This document shows, in pieces, positions 45,293 to 53,353 of a DNA stretch of 64,000 nucleotides. This DNA comes from JAJPXC01 sp964510535 (GTDB taxonomy: Bacteria > Bacteroidota > Bacteroidia > Bacteroidales > Muribaculaceae): positions 37,237 through 101,236 of the forward strand of contig CAZECG010000007.1 of assembly GCA_964510535.1 (NCBI GenBank). Direction: 5' to 3'. How positions within the stretch are numbered: the stretch's first letter is position 1; every line of letters starts with the position of its first letter. Under the pieces are notes generated by a model. The model was not told the DNA's origin, ran no database searches, and worked only from the letters and a program-made list of their open reading frames with translations. Position numbers and translations under genes: made by a program.

Positions 45293-46324
45293 ATGAAAGC
45301 ACTGACATATACTGCGCCAGGACAGTTTGAACTGATAGAGAAACCGAAGCCACAAGTCGTAGACCCTAAGGATGCCGTAGTGAGGGTTACTCTTTCGAGT
45401 ATCTGCTCGTCAGACCTCCACATCCTACATGGAGCTGTGCCTCAGGCAAAGGTCGGTATCACCGTGGGGCATGAGCTGGTGGGGGTTGTTGAGACTGTCG
45501 GGGCAGAAGTCTGCAAGGTCAAGCCGGGCGATAGGGTCGCTGTGAATGTCGAAACGTTCTGCGGAGAATGCTTCTACTGCAAACGTGGATATGTGAACAA
45601 TTGCACTTCCGGTGGCTGGATGATAGGATGCCGCATCGACGGCGGTCAAGCGGAATATGTCCGTGTGCCATACGCCGACAATGGTCTGACTCCGATTCCC
45701 GATAACGTCAGCGATGAGCAGGCTCTGTTTGTCGGCGACATTCTTGCGACAGGCTATTGGGCGGCAAAAATTTCCGAGATTTCAGCAAAAGACACAGTGC
45801 TGATTATCGGTGCCGGACCGACAGGATTATGCACTTTGGAATCTGTTTTGTTGTATAAGCCTCATCAGATAGTCGTTTGCGAAACTGACGAGAGCCGCTG
45901 TGGATTTGTGCGTAAGCATTATCCGAATGTCGATGTTGTCGAGCCGACAAAATGCCTTGAAGTCCTTAACTACCTGACAGACGGTCGTGGTGCCGACTGC
46001 GTAATTGAAGTTGCCGGTGGCGAGGATACATTTGAACTCGCATGGCGATGCGCCCGTCCCAATGCCATCGTTGCGATTGTCGCTCTTTATGAAAATGAAC
46101 AGATACTGCCTCTACCGTGGATGTATGGCAAGAATCTCACATTCAAAACCGGCGGCGTTGATGCCTGCGACTGCGACAAAATCATGCGACTGATTTCCGA
46201 CGGAAAAATTGACACAACCCATCTGATAACCCATCGCTTCCAGCTAAGCCTAATCAATGACGCCTACGACCTGTTCGCCAAGCGAGCAGACGGTGTCATC
46301 AAAACCGCTATCTATCCCGATTGA
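45293..46324 (+). CDS. Zinc-dependent alcohol dehydrogenase (MDR family)
   Basis: A 343-residue medium-chain dehydrogenase. Catalytic zinc ligands are in ICSSDLH and GHELVG; the structural zinc lobe has four cysteines in CGECFYCKRGYVNNC. The Rossmann fold is VLIIGAGPTGLCTLES. Substrate not readable from sequence; threonine-dehydrogenase-like and short-chain-alcohol types share this pattern. It stands alone between an inverted repeat (45185-45214) and the 55-bp direct repeats at 46339, hinting at insertion into an older arrangement. Confidence 0.9.
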   Translation: MKALTYTAPGQFELIEKPKPQVVDPKDAVVRVTLSSICSSDLHILHGAVPQAKVGITVGHELVGVVETVGAEVCKVKPGDRVAVNVETFCGECFYCKRGYVNNCTSGGWMIGCRIDGGQAEYVRVPYADNGLTPIPDNVSDEQALFVGDILATGYWAAKISEISAKDTVLIIGAGPTGLCTLESVLLYKPHQIVVCETDESRCGFVRKHYPNVDVVEPTKCLEVLNYLTDGRGADCVIEVAGGEDTFELAWRCARPNAIVAIVALYENEQILPLPWMYGKNLTFKTGGVDACDCDKIMRLISDGKIDTTHLITHRFQLSLINDAYDLFAKRADGVIKTAIYPD

Positions 46325-46338
46325 AGATGCTTAATCGG

Positions 46339-46393
46339 AATGATGCGCTTAGCGGTGATATGAGAACTGAGATGGCGGCCACAAAGCCAAATC
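46339..46393 (+). repeat. 55-bp direct repeat, copy 1
   Basis: Begins AATGATGCGCTTAGCGGTGA and ends CAAAGCCAAATC. It matches copy 2 (46494-46548) at 54 of 55 positions and lies 15 nt after the dehydrogenase stop, 155 nt before copy 2. Confidence 0.9.
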
Positions 46394-46424
46394 GCTGGAA
46401 TCTTTCCAATAAAGTTTGAAAAAA

Positions 46425-46456
46425 TTTGCGTAGGTTGGAAAAAATTCGTTACTTTG
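46425..46456 (+). promoter_or_regulatory. Promoter of the rpmB-rpmG-DUF4295 operon
   Basis: TTTG (46425-46428), 20-nt spacer, TTACTTTG (46449-46456; one base off TANNTTTG). It lies between the two copies of the 55-bp repeat, so copy 2 falls in the 5' leader of the mRNA. Confidence 0.65.
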
Positions 46457-46493
46457 CAAACTGTTTTGTGGCTCATCCTGTAAAGCTGCTAAA

Positions 46494-46548
46494 AATGATG
46501 CGCTTAGCGGTGATATGAGAACTGAGATGGCGGCCACAAAGCTAAATC
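46494..46548 (+). repeat. 55-bp direct repeat, copy 2
   Basis: Same sequence as 46339-46393 apart from one C/T difference (AAGCTAAATC at the end). It sits about 30 nt downstream of the rpmB promoter and 37 nt before the rpmB ATG. Confidence 0.9.
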
Positions 46549-46585
46549 TGTTAATCAAAACAAAACTCGATAAACATCAACAGCC

Positions 46586-46843
46586 ATGTCAAAGATTTGT
46601 CAAATCACAGGCAAAAAAGCGATCACCGGCAACAACGTGTCGCACTCAAAGCGCCGCACAAAGCGCAAATTCAACGTTAACCTGTTCAACAAAAAATTCT
46701 ATTGGGTAGAACAGGACGCTTGGATTACACTTTCTGTTTCAGCTAACGGCTTACGCACCATCAACAAGCTGGGCTTGGATGCCGCAATCAAAAAGGCAGC
46801 TGAAAAGGGTTATTTAACTGAAATCAAATATTTAGCATTCTAA
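46586..46843 (+). CDS. rpmB: 50S ribosomal protein L28
   Basis: An 85-residue basic protein: SKICQITGKKAITGNNVSHS, then RRTKRKFNVNLFNKKFYW, the typical L28 core. The first CxxT pair of some L28 forms is reduced to a single Cys. First gene of the L28-L33-DUF4295 operon, with a leader that contains repeat copy 2. Confidence 0.97.
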   Translation: MSKICQITGKKAITGNNVSHSKRRTKRKFNVNLFNKKFYWVEQDAWITLSVSANGLRTINKLGLDAAIKKAAEKGYLTEIKYLAF

Positions 46844-46847
46844 GAAG

Positions 46848-47036
46848 ATGGCAAAGAAACCAAAAGGTAATCGTGTGCAGGTAATCCTTGAGTGCACCGA
46901 ACACAAAGCAAGCGGTATGCCCGGTACTTCTCGTTATATCACCACAAAGAACCGCAAAAACACAACAGAGCGTCTGGAGTTGAAAAAATACAACCCCATC
47001 CTCAAGAAAGTAACAGTCCACAAAGAAATCAAATAA
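46848..47036 (+). CDS. rpmG: 50S ribosomal protein L33
   Basis: A 62-residue basic protein: AKKPKGNRVQVILECTEHK, RYITTKNRKNTTERLELKKY. It has no CxxC pairs (zinc-free form). It starts 4 nt after rpmB. Confidence 0.97.
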   Translation: MAKKPKGNRVQVILECTEHKASGMPGTSRYITTKNRKNTTERLELKKYNPILKKVTVHKEIK

Positions 47037-47048
47037 TAACACCGAGAT

Positions 47049-47198
47049 ATGGCAAAGAAAACCGTCGCATCACTTCAGAAAGGTGAAGGCCGCACTTATA
47101 GCAAGGTCATCAAAATGGTGAAATCGCCTAAGACCGGCGCTTATGTTTTCAAAGAGGAAATGGTTCCTAACGACAACGTTAAAGACGCTTTGAAATAA
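47049..47198 (+). CDS. DUF4295 small protein, ribosomal-operon member
   Basis: A 49-residue basic protein that begins AKKTVASLQKGEGRTYSKVI and ends NDNVKDALK. DUF4295 proteins follow L28-L33 across Bacteroidetes and are probably ribosome-associated; this one starts 12 nt after rpmG. In many relatives ftsY comes next, but here a terminator follows. Confidence 0.9.
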   Translation: MAKKTVASLQKGEGRTYSKVIKMVKSPKTGAYVFKEEMVPNDNVKDALK

Positions 47199-47247
47199 TT
47201 ATTGATTACACAGGGGGGGATTCTCCCCGACAACAACAGATACACGG

Positions 47248-47283
47248 GAGCCGCTGTCAGAGTGATAGCGGCTCTTGGTTTTT
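47248..47283 (+). terminator. Intrinsic terminator after the L28-L33-DUF4295 operon
   Basis: GAGCCGCTGTCA, loop GAG, TGATAGCGGCTC with one G-U pair, then TTGGTTTTTA. Strong 12-bp stem with a U-rich tail. Confidence 0.85.
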
Positions 47284-47356
47284 AGTCCGAATACTGGTTC
47301 GCAACATCTGATACCGGAAAGACGCTATTAAACACCTGGACCCGGTAAAGTGTTAT

Positions 47357-48433
47357 ATGTGCATGATGGATAGCGTGAAAAAAGCGGTAATGAAAATATG
47401 GGCCGAGGCGTTCGACGACAGTCCCGCTTATCGAGAGATGTACTTCAAACACATCTACCGGTCCGAAGACACCGTGACACTCTGCGATGAGTCGGGTGCG
47501 ACTGTCAGCTCTTTGCTGCTACAACGCTACGACATTGATTTCCACGGAGCCTCGTTGCCAATGGGCTACATAGCCGGAGCCGCGACTTTGAGAAAGGCCC
47601 GCAACCACGGCTACATGACGGCATTAGTGGCTAAAGCCATCCGAGCGGCCCGCGACCGCGGGGATATGCTCGTCAGCCTGATACCCGCAAACCGCCATCT
47701 CTATCTCTTCTACAACCGGCTCGGTTTTTCCACAATATTCTATACTGACCGCCGGCATTATGTCGCCGGGGCCGCGTTTCGTTTCACAGGTAATTTCACG
47801 TTTAAGGAAATCGATTTACCTCTCACCGATGACCTGATATCCGCTTTTGAAAGGCTCGAATCGCAGCGGCATGGAGCGGTAAGGCACACAAGCGACCAGT
47901 TTGAGGGCATCATGCGCGACAACGCCATGGATTGCGGGAAAGCCTATTGTTTGACCGACAGCGGCAGCGGCGAAATCGCCGCAATAGCGTTCACCACCGC
48001 ACACGACCACAGGATTCTGATAAAGGACATTCTGAGCAACAATCTCAACGCCGAAAAAGCCATGCTGTCACACATTTCCGCAGTAAACAGCCGCACACCC
48101 ATGACGTTCCCGACCATCCCATCACCCGGACGGCCTATACAGCCGCTTGGGATGGGGCGCATTGTCAATGTCTACGACGCTCTGTCACAAGTAGCCCAAG
48201 CGTCACGGCATCTCAAAGGGGCAATCAGAATCAACGACCCGCTACTGTCAGGGAATAGTCACACATTCATCATTAATGACGGCACGGTAAACATCGACGA
48301 CACTCCGCTAAAACGATATGACCTCGACATCTCAATCACGGTGCTGACTTCACTGCTGTTTTCCACACCGCGAATAGGCGAGATTTTCGGCATGGCTACC
48401 CATCGGCCTTTTCTGTCTCTGATGCTTGACTAA
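47357..48433 (+). CDS. GNAT-family N-acetyltransferase, Eis-like layout
   Basis: A 358-residue protein. The N-terminal 150 residues are a GNAT fold: MGYIAGAATLRKARNHGYMTALV contains the acetyl-CoA loop (read as R-K-A-R-N-H-G-Y-M), followed by YLFYNRLGFSTIF. The C-terminal half resembles the SCP2-like domain of Eis-type acetyltransferases. Substrate unknown. Alternative starts at 47363 and 47366 change only the first two or three residues. Confidence 0.82.
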   Translation: MCMMDSVKKAVMKIWAEAFDDSPAYREMYFKHIYRSEDTVTLCDESGATVSSLLLQRYDIDFHGASLPMGYIAGAATLRKARNHGYMTALVAKAIRAARDRGDMLVSLIPANRHLYLFYNRLGFSTIFYTDRRHYVAGAAFRFTGNFTFKEIDLPLTDDLISAFERLESQRHGAVRHTSDQFEGIMRDNAMDCGKAYCLTDSGSGEIAAIAFTTAHDHRILIKDILSNNLNAEKAMLSHISAVNSRTPMTFPTIPSPGRPIQPLGMGRIVNVYDALSQVAQASRHLKGAIRINDPLLSGNSHTFIINDGTVNIDDTPLKRYDLDISITVLTSLLFSTPRIGEIFGMATHRPFLSLMLD

Positions 48434-48493
48434 CGCATAGAATCATAATCGGGTTTTAACTCGCCGACCGTTTCTACCACGTGTCCTGCACAA

Positions 48494-48535
48494 AACGGGG
48501 CGGATGCGTTTTCCGCACCCACCCCGCGTATTTTT
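48494..48535. terminator. Convergent-gene terminator hairpin
   Basis: ACGGGGCGGATGCG and CGCACCCACCCCG form an imperfect G/C-rich stem with a TTTT loop and a TATTTTT tail on the plus strand. It lies between the GNAT gene and the convergent hydrolase gene. Confidence 0.6.
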
Positions 48536-48556
48536 AAGCCATTTCTATAACGGCTA

Positions 48557-50035
48557 TCACTTTATCTCCACTGTCGATGACGGTAACGATTCGTTATTGA
48601 CACGGTCAAGAGCGGTCACAAAATACCGACCTTGAGAGCCGGAAGGTATATCCCATTCATTACCGTAAACGACATCAACAATATTGACAGGGTCATTCAT
48701 AGCCGTAGCCGCATCACCATCAGGAAGATGATATATTACGAATTTAACCGTATCTTCCACTTTCCCTGCCGGTTTTGCCGATTTCCACGTCAACCGTCCA
48801 TCCTTAGCCTCCAACGATGTAGGAGCCGCCGGAGTCTCGTCGCTAATCCAGCCATACGCCGGAATCAACGCTATTGTCGATTGAAATTCATTAGTGAGCG
48901 AATCAGCCACACCGTTCACATTTTTTGTTATCGAGTAGCCGGGCCACCAGCAATTGCCATGAATATTTTTGCCTGCGCGAGCCAACTCTATCTTGTGGCG
49001 TAACTGTGTTTTCTCGGTCGACGGGGCGATGTCGGGCAATGTCATGGCTTTGACCACATCCTGCCCGATATACATATGCCGCCCGTTTGACTGCTTTTCC
49101 CACCACTTAACCAACTCGGTATATGGAGCGCGTTTATGCTCAAGTTCCCAATAAAGCTGGGGCAGCATATAGTCTACCCACCCTTTCTCAGTCCAAAGCA
49201 ACACATCGGCATAAAGGTCATCGTAGTTTTGCAGTGCCTTAGTCTCACTTCCGCGAGGGTCGGTCGACTTATTGCGCCACACACCGAACGGGCTTATGCC
49301 GAATCTCACCCATGGTTTACTCTCGACAATCGTCTGGTGCAATCCCTCGATTAGCAAATCGACATTCTTGCGTCGCCAATCACCGAGTTTCATTCCTTTG
49401 CCATACTTCTCGTATGATGCGTCGTCGGGGAAATCAAGCCCGGCTACCGGATATGGATAAAAATAGTCATCCATGTGTATTGCATCGACATCGTAACGCG
49501 TTACTATATCTCGCACGACATCGTTGATGAACTCGCGGTTCTCAGGCAATCCCGGATCGAAATACAGTTTTTTGTCGTATGTGACGAAACGTTCGGGATG
49601 TTTATGATAAATATGGTTTTTAGGCAACGTCTGTTTTGCCGTGGTAGTCACGCGGTAGGGATTGAGCCATGCGTGCAGTTCCATCCCTCGGGCATGGGCT
49701 TCATCAATCATAAATTGCAGGGGGTCCCATTCAGGCGATGGAGCGACCCCTGCCTCACCCGACAGGAAACGGCTCCAAGGCTCAAGCGTCGAAGGATAGA
49801 ACGCATCGGCCGACGGACGCACCTGAAAGATGACGGCATTGACACCGGCGTTTTTAAGCAAATCAAGCTGATTGCGGAGATAGGCTTTGTTTTCTTCTGT
49901 CGATTGAGACGCATATTGTCCCTGATGCACGGTGTGCAGCCACGCCCCGCGAAACTCCGTTTTTGGATTAGCCGCTGTCATTGCAGCCGCACCGGCCGCG
50001 ATTAGGCAAACGAGCGAAATTACTTTTTTCATCAT
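48557..50035 (-). CDS. GHL10 (DUF187) glycoside hydrolase-like secreted protein
   Basis: A 492-residue protein with signal peptide (cleavage near TAA-N, residue 22) and a GHL10 TIM barrel: EFRGAWLHTVHQGQYA, NAVIFQVRPSADAFY, GMELHAWLNPYRV, VDAIHMDDYFYPYP with acidic residues at the strand ends. The last 90 residues form an Fn3-like beta domain (PTSLEAKDGRLTWKSA). Family members cleave peptidoglycan-related or other glycans after de-N-acetylation; the substrate here is unproved. Periplasmic or outer surface. Confidence 0.9.
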   Translation of the reverse strand: MMKKVISLVCLIAAGAAAMTAANPKTEFRGAWLHTVHQGQYASQSTEENKAYLRNQLDLLKNAGVNAVIFQVRPSADAFYPSTLEPWSRFLSGEAGVAPSPEWDPLQFMIDEAHARGMELHAWLNPYRVTTTAKQTLPKNHIYHKHPERFVTYDKKLYFDPGLPENREFINDVVRDIVTRYDVDAIHMDDYFYPYPVAGLDFPDDASYEKYGKGMKLGDWRRKNVDLLIEGLHQTIVESKPWVRFGISPFGVWRNKSTDPRGSETKALQNYDDLYADVLLWTEKGWVDYMLPQLYWELEHKRAPYTELVKWWEKQSNGRHMYIGQDVVKAMTLPDIAPSTEKTQLRHKIELARAGKNIHGNCWWPGYSITKNVNGVADSLTNEFQSTIALIPAYGWISDETPAAPTSLEAKDGRLTWKSAKPAGKVEDTVKFVIYHLPDGDAATAMNDPVNIVDVVYGNEWDIPSGSQGRYFVTALDRVNNESLPSSTVEIK

Positions 50036-50147
50036 TTAATGTCAATATAGATTGGTAAAATATTAGGCGTATGGTTTTTCTCTAAGATATCAGGGGGCAG
50101 CTCTGAGCACCGCCCCGGAGCATATATGTTTGTGATATACGAAACCG

Positions 50148-50639
50148 TTATTTTTCGTCATCCGCGTTAGTGCCTTTCACAATCTTGGCGTTAAGCTGAT
50201 AGGTAGTCGCAGGGTCATCAGGGACATCGCCCGGAATATCGTCGGCCGAGGCCACGACGACCACCTCATATGAAAGCAAAGCTACAGCCGGCGAGTAGTC
50301 TACGGCATAAACCGCGGCTTCAAGCTGGAACAGATGCTCGCCAAGTTCAGTAGCCGAGGTGTTGAAATTGTAGCTGTAAGGAGCTATAACACTGTCACCT
50401 ACACGGATGCAATCCCATAAATAGACCACCGAACCAATCACAGCGTTTTTGGTGCCATGATTCTCAAGATTAACCGACTCCACCTTGAACCCATCGTTTC
50501 TGACTACATAGATGACATTATCGACAACCGTACAACCCGACACGGTAACTGTGACATCGACATCGGGAATATCATCGCTGTGGTCACACGATGCCAACAA
50601 TAGCGGCAGAGCGAAAAGGAATGTAAAGATACGTTTCAT
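50148..50639 (-). CDS. Lipoprotein of unknown function
   Basis: A 163-residue protein: KRIFTFLFALPLLLASC, a lipobox (L-L-A-S-C) followed by DHSDDIPD, then a beta-rich body and a linker of Asp/Ala/Pro. No family recognised. The start at 50639 gives a normal signal peptide; the upstream in-frame start at 50705 adds 22 residues without character. It lies between the GHL10 gene and rnpB with no clear operon partner. Confidence 0.7.
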   Translation of the reverse strand: MKRIFTFLFALPLLLASCDHSDDIPDVDVTVTVSGCTVVDNVIYVVRNDGFKVESVNLENHGTKNAVIGSVVYLWDCIRVGDSVIAPYSYNFNTSATELGEHLFQLEAAVYAVDYSPAVALLSYEVVVVASADDIPGDVPDDPATTYQLNAKIVKGTNADDEK

Positions 50640-50814
50640 AACGGCAATCCTTGATTTTGTTTGGTTGTTATAGTACATAAGATGCAAAATGCAGGAGATT
50701 CTCAATCTCGTCTTTAGAATATAACCAACGTTAACCTCTTTTTGTTTAGCGATATTCGAAATTTTTAATCATCAGCCGATTGCGGTGACCGACCACTCGA
50801 TTTAAAAGAAAATG

Positions 50815-51243
50815 AATAACGGCTGCTCAGACTGTAAGCCGGGTTATGTCGAGACACCGCTATCGGCGCAACGGCTTGAACCGCCTGCCGAGCCTGTGTC
50901 ATCGGCTCGTCATTTATCTATGCCGACGGTCACCCGACGGCTAAAGCAGTCTACCCCCCGGCAATGGACGAGCAGCCCTTGAATGCCGGTATACTTGACC
51001 TTGCAACCCATAAGACGTGCGGCCGGTTGCGTCACCACAACCGCCGGTGGGCTCTTACCCCGCCTTTTCACCCTTACCCGCTCCGCTTGGGGAGGGGGCG
51101 GTTATTCTCTGTCACGCTACTCCACCGTCACCGGTAGCTTCCCGTTAAGAAGTATGGCGCTCTTTGTTGCCCGGACTTTCCTCACGGCCATGCGCCGCAA
51201 AAGCGACAATGACCCCGCGACGAGCCGCCCAAGCCGCCGTTTT
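50815..51243 (-). ncRNA. rnpB: RNase P RNA
   Basis: The minus strand carries the hallmark 5' block GAGGAAAGTCCGGGC (near 51170-51185) and the 3' block ACCCGGCTTACAGTCTGAGC ending near 50818. The ends pair as helix P1: AACGGCGGCT with AGCAGCCGTT, nine of ten base pairs. Length about 425-430 nt; the 5' and 3' ends are set by P1 and may be off by a few bases. Catalytic subunit of tRNA 5' processing. Confidence 0.93.
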
Positions 51244-51256
51244 TTCATTCTCACCG

Positions 51257-51264
51257 CAAAAATA
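51257..51264 (-). promoter_or_regulatory. -7 promoter element of rnpB
   Basis: TATTTTTG on the minus strand, 13 nt before the P1-defined 5' end of rnpB. Confidence 0.5.
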
Positions 51265-51324
51265 GTAATTTTTCACCAACCCCGCCACCCATACCGCCGA
51301 TTTTGACACTGCCGCGGCTACTTA

Positions 51325-51356
51325 TTTCTGATATTTTACAAAATTTTGTAACTTTG
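51325..51356 (+). promoter_or_regulatory. Promoter of tsaC, directly abutting the start codon
   Basis: TTTC (51325-51328, near-consensus), 20-nt spacer, TAACTTTG (51349-51356). The ATG at 51362 is only five bases further, so the mRNA is probably leaderless or starts at the second ATG (51365). Confidence 0.6.
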
Positions 51357-51361
51357 TCGAT

Positions 51362-51937
51362 ATGATGACTAATTTCAAAGAAGATATCGACCGTGCAGTA
51401 GCCGTCATGAAGCGGGGAGGCATCATACTATATCCGACCGATACCGTGTGGGGCATCGGATGCGACGCGACCCGTTCCGATGCGGTAAAGCGCGTCTATG
51501 AGATAAAGCGTCGCGTTGACCACAAGGCTCTTATAGTCATGCTCGGCAATGCCGACCTCCTTGACCGTTATGTCGACGAGGTGCCTGATGCGGCAGCACA
51601 ACTGCTTGACGTAGCGGTTGACCCGCTGACAATCATATACGACCGCGGGCGCAACCTCGCACCGGAACTTCTCGCACCGGACGGAAGTGTCGGTATCCGA
51701 ATCACCGCCGAGCGGGTGTCACGCACCCTGTGCAACACCCTCCGCCGCCCATTGGTATCCACATCGGCCAACATCAGCGGACAACCCACACCGCGACGTT
51801 TCGCCGACATCTCACCCGAGATTATCGCCAGCGTCGATTATGTCATCGAGTCGCGACGCGACGACTCCGCGGAGGCCAGACCGTCATCAATCATCAAAGT
51901 TTCATCCGACAACTCCATTAAAATCATTCGCAAGTGA
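51362..51937 (+). CDS. tsaC: L-threonylcarbamoyladenylate synthase (TsaC/Sua5/YrdC)
   Basis: Makes threonylcarbamoyl-AMP for the t6A tRNA modification; 191 aa. YrdC motifs: GGIILYPTDTVWGIGCDA, KRRVDHKALIVML, VGIRIT, VSTSANISGQPTP. Short form without the Sua5 C-terminal domain. The downstream transferase gene overlaps it by 4 nt (GTGA). Confidence 0.95.
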   Translation: MMTNFKEDIDRAVAVMKRGGIILYPTDTVWGIGCDATRSDAVKRVYEIKRRVDHKALIVMLGNADLLDRYVDEVPDAAAQLLDVAVDPLTIIYDRGRNLAPELLAPDGSVGIRITAERVSRTLCNTLRRPLVSTSANISGQPTPRRFADISPEIIASVDYVIESRRDDSAEARPSSIIKVSSDNSIKIIRK

Positions 51938-53352
51938 TAAGCGCAAAACGATACCGCACAATCTATGTCGTGACCGACTTTCTGACGGCCAACATCGCAT
52001 GGTTGGTTTTCAACATACTGCGCTATCATATGCTTGGCACTCAGCAATATTTCAACGGTCTCGGACCGTTTCTGACGAGCCACTACGTTATACTGGGGCA
52101 GTTATTTTTCCCAATGATGATGCTCGGCATTTTCTATTTGTCGGGTTACTACACGCAAGTATTCTTCAAGTCGAGGCTCGACGAGCTTATCAACACCGCC
52201 GGTTCAGCGATAGCAGGCACAATCCTGATATACTTCATCGCTCTGATAAACGACGACATCCCCGACCGACTGCGCAACTACGAGCTGTTGACGATATTGT
52301 TCTCGCTCATGACGGTCATCGTCTATTGCGGACGCGCCGTGCTGACAAACATGGCAGCACGCAACATACACCGGTGTCGATGGCAATTCAACACTCTGAT
52401 TGTGGGGACATCGTCGGCCGCAACCGAATTGGCCGAAAGACTCAACTCCATGAAAAAAGCCATGGGATTCAAAATCGTGGGATACGTCGAGACTTGCCCC
52501 GAGTCTGCGACAACCAGGCCACTCGACCTCCCGGTCTACCCCATCGACAAGCTTCCCGAAATTATAGCCGGCCTTGGCATCGCCCATCTACTCGTCACGC
52601 CCCACCGTCACGGCATGAAAGCATCGGTCGACCTGCTCAACAAACTGTTTCCGCTCGACCTCCCCACCTACATCTCTCCCGGACTATACCACATGATTAC
52701 TGCGAGCTCGCGCATCTCCAACATTGTCGGCGAACCGCTTATCGATGTGTCGCGGGCAGTGATTTCGCCCATGACGCTCACCATCAAGCGCGTCAGCGAT
52801 GTCATCATTTCAACTGCCGCACTCGCAGTGTTATCACCCTTTTTCCTCATCATCGCCGCCGCCATAAAACTCGATTCCAAAGGCCCCGTATTCTATCGGC
52901 AACGCCGCATAGGCTATCATAAACGGCCATTTAATATCTACAAGTTCCGATCCATGCGTATCGACGCCGAGGAGACAGGCCCCGCGCTCTCATCGCTCAA
53001 CGACCCGCGCGTCACACCTTTCGGGCGTTTCCTCCGAAAATACCGCATCGACGAGCTTCCACAGTTTTGGAACGTCATAAGAGGCCATATGTCGCTTGTC
53101 GGACCCAGACCCGAACGAGAATACTACATACAACAGATTATACAGCGCGCGCCCTATTATTCCCTTATCCACCAGGTAAGACCCGGAATAACCTCTTGGG
53201 GAATGGTCAAGCATGGATACGCGAGCAACGTCGACGAAATGATAAAACGTCTGCCCTACGATTTGCTCTACATCGAAAACATCTCGTTTTCGGTAGACCT
53301 GAAGATATTGTTTTATACCATTAGCACCGTCCTGACGGGAAAGGGAGTATGA
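51934..53352 (+). CDS. Polyprenyl-phosphate glycosyl-1-phosphate transferase (EPS/capsule initiation)
   Basis: A 472-residue protein with a GTG start. Four membrane helices (about 10-125), a nucleotide-sensing Rossmann-like domain (TLIVGTSSAATELAERL, 140-255), a fifth helix (about 285-315) and the sugar-transferase domain with RQRRIGYHKRPFNIYKFRSM, YRIDELPQFWNVIRGHMSLV and GPRPERE. WbaP/WcaJ-type enzymes start capsule or O-antigen units on undecaprenyl phosphate. It overlaps tsaC by 4 nt; no other polymer genes are adjacent. The CLC gene starts 1 nt after it. Confidence 0.93.
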   Translation: MISAKRYRTIYVVTDFLTANIAWLVFNILRYHMLGTQQYFNGLGPFLTSHYVILGQLFFPMMMLGIFYLSGYYTQVFFKSRLDELINTAGSAIAGTILIYFIALINDDIPDRLRNYELLTILFSLMTVIVYCGRAVLTNMAARNIHRCRWQFNTLIVGTSSAATELAERLNSMKKAMGFKIVGYVETCPESATTRPLDLPVYPIDKLPEIIAGLGIAHLLVTPHRHGMKASVDLLNKLFPLDLPTYISPGLYHMITASSRISNIVGEPLIDVSRAVISPMTLTIKRVSDVIISTAALAVLSPFFLIIAAAIKLDSKGPVFYRQRRIGYHKRPFNIYKFRSMRIDAEETGPALSSLNDPRVTPFGRFLRKYRIDELPQFWNVIRGHMSLVGPRPEREYYIQQIIQRAPYYSLIHQVRPGITSWGMVKHGYASNVDEMIKRLPYDLLYIENISFSVDLKILFYTISTVLTGKGV

Positions 53353-53353
53353 G

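Noticed and set aside
51687..52922. Long 411-codon open frame overlapping tsaC and the EPS transferase
   Set aside because: It is an out-of-frame shadow: rich in His, Arg, Ser and Pro, with no family features, while the two frames it overlaps are strongly conserved genes.
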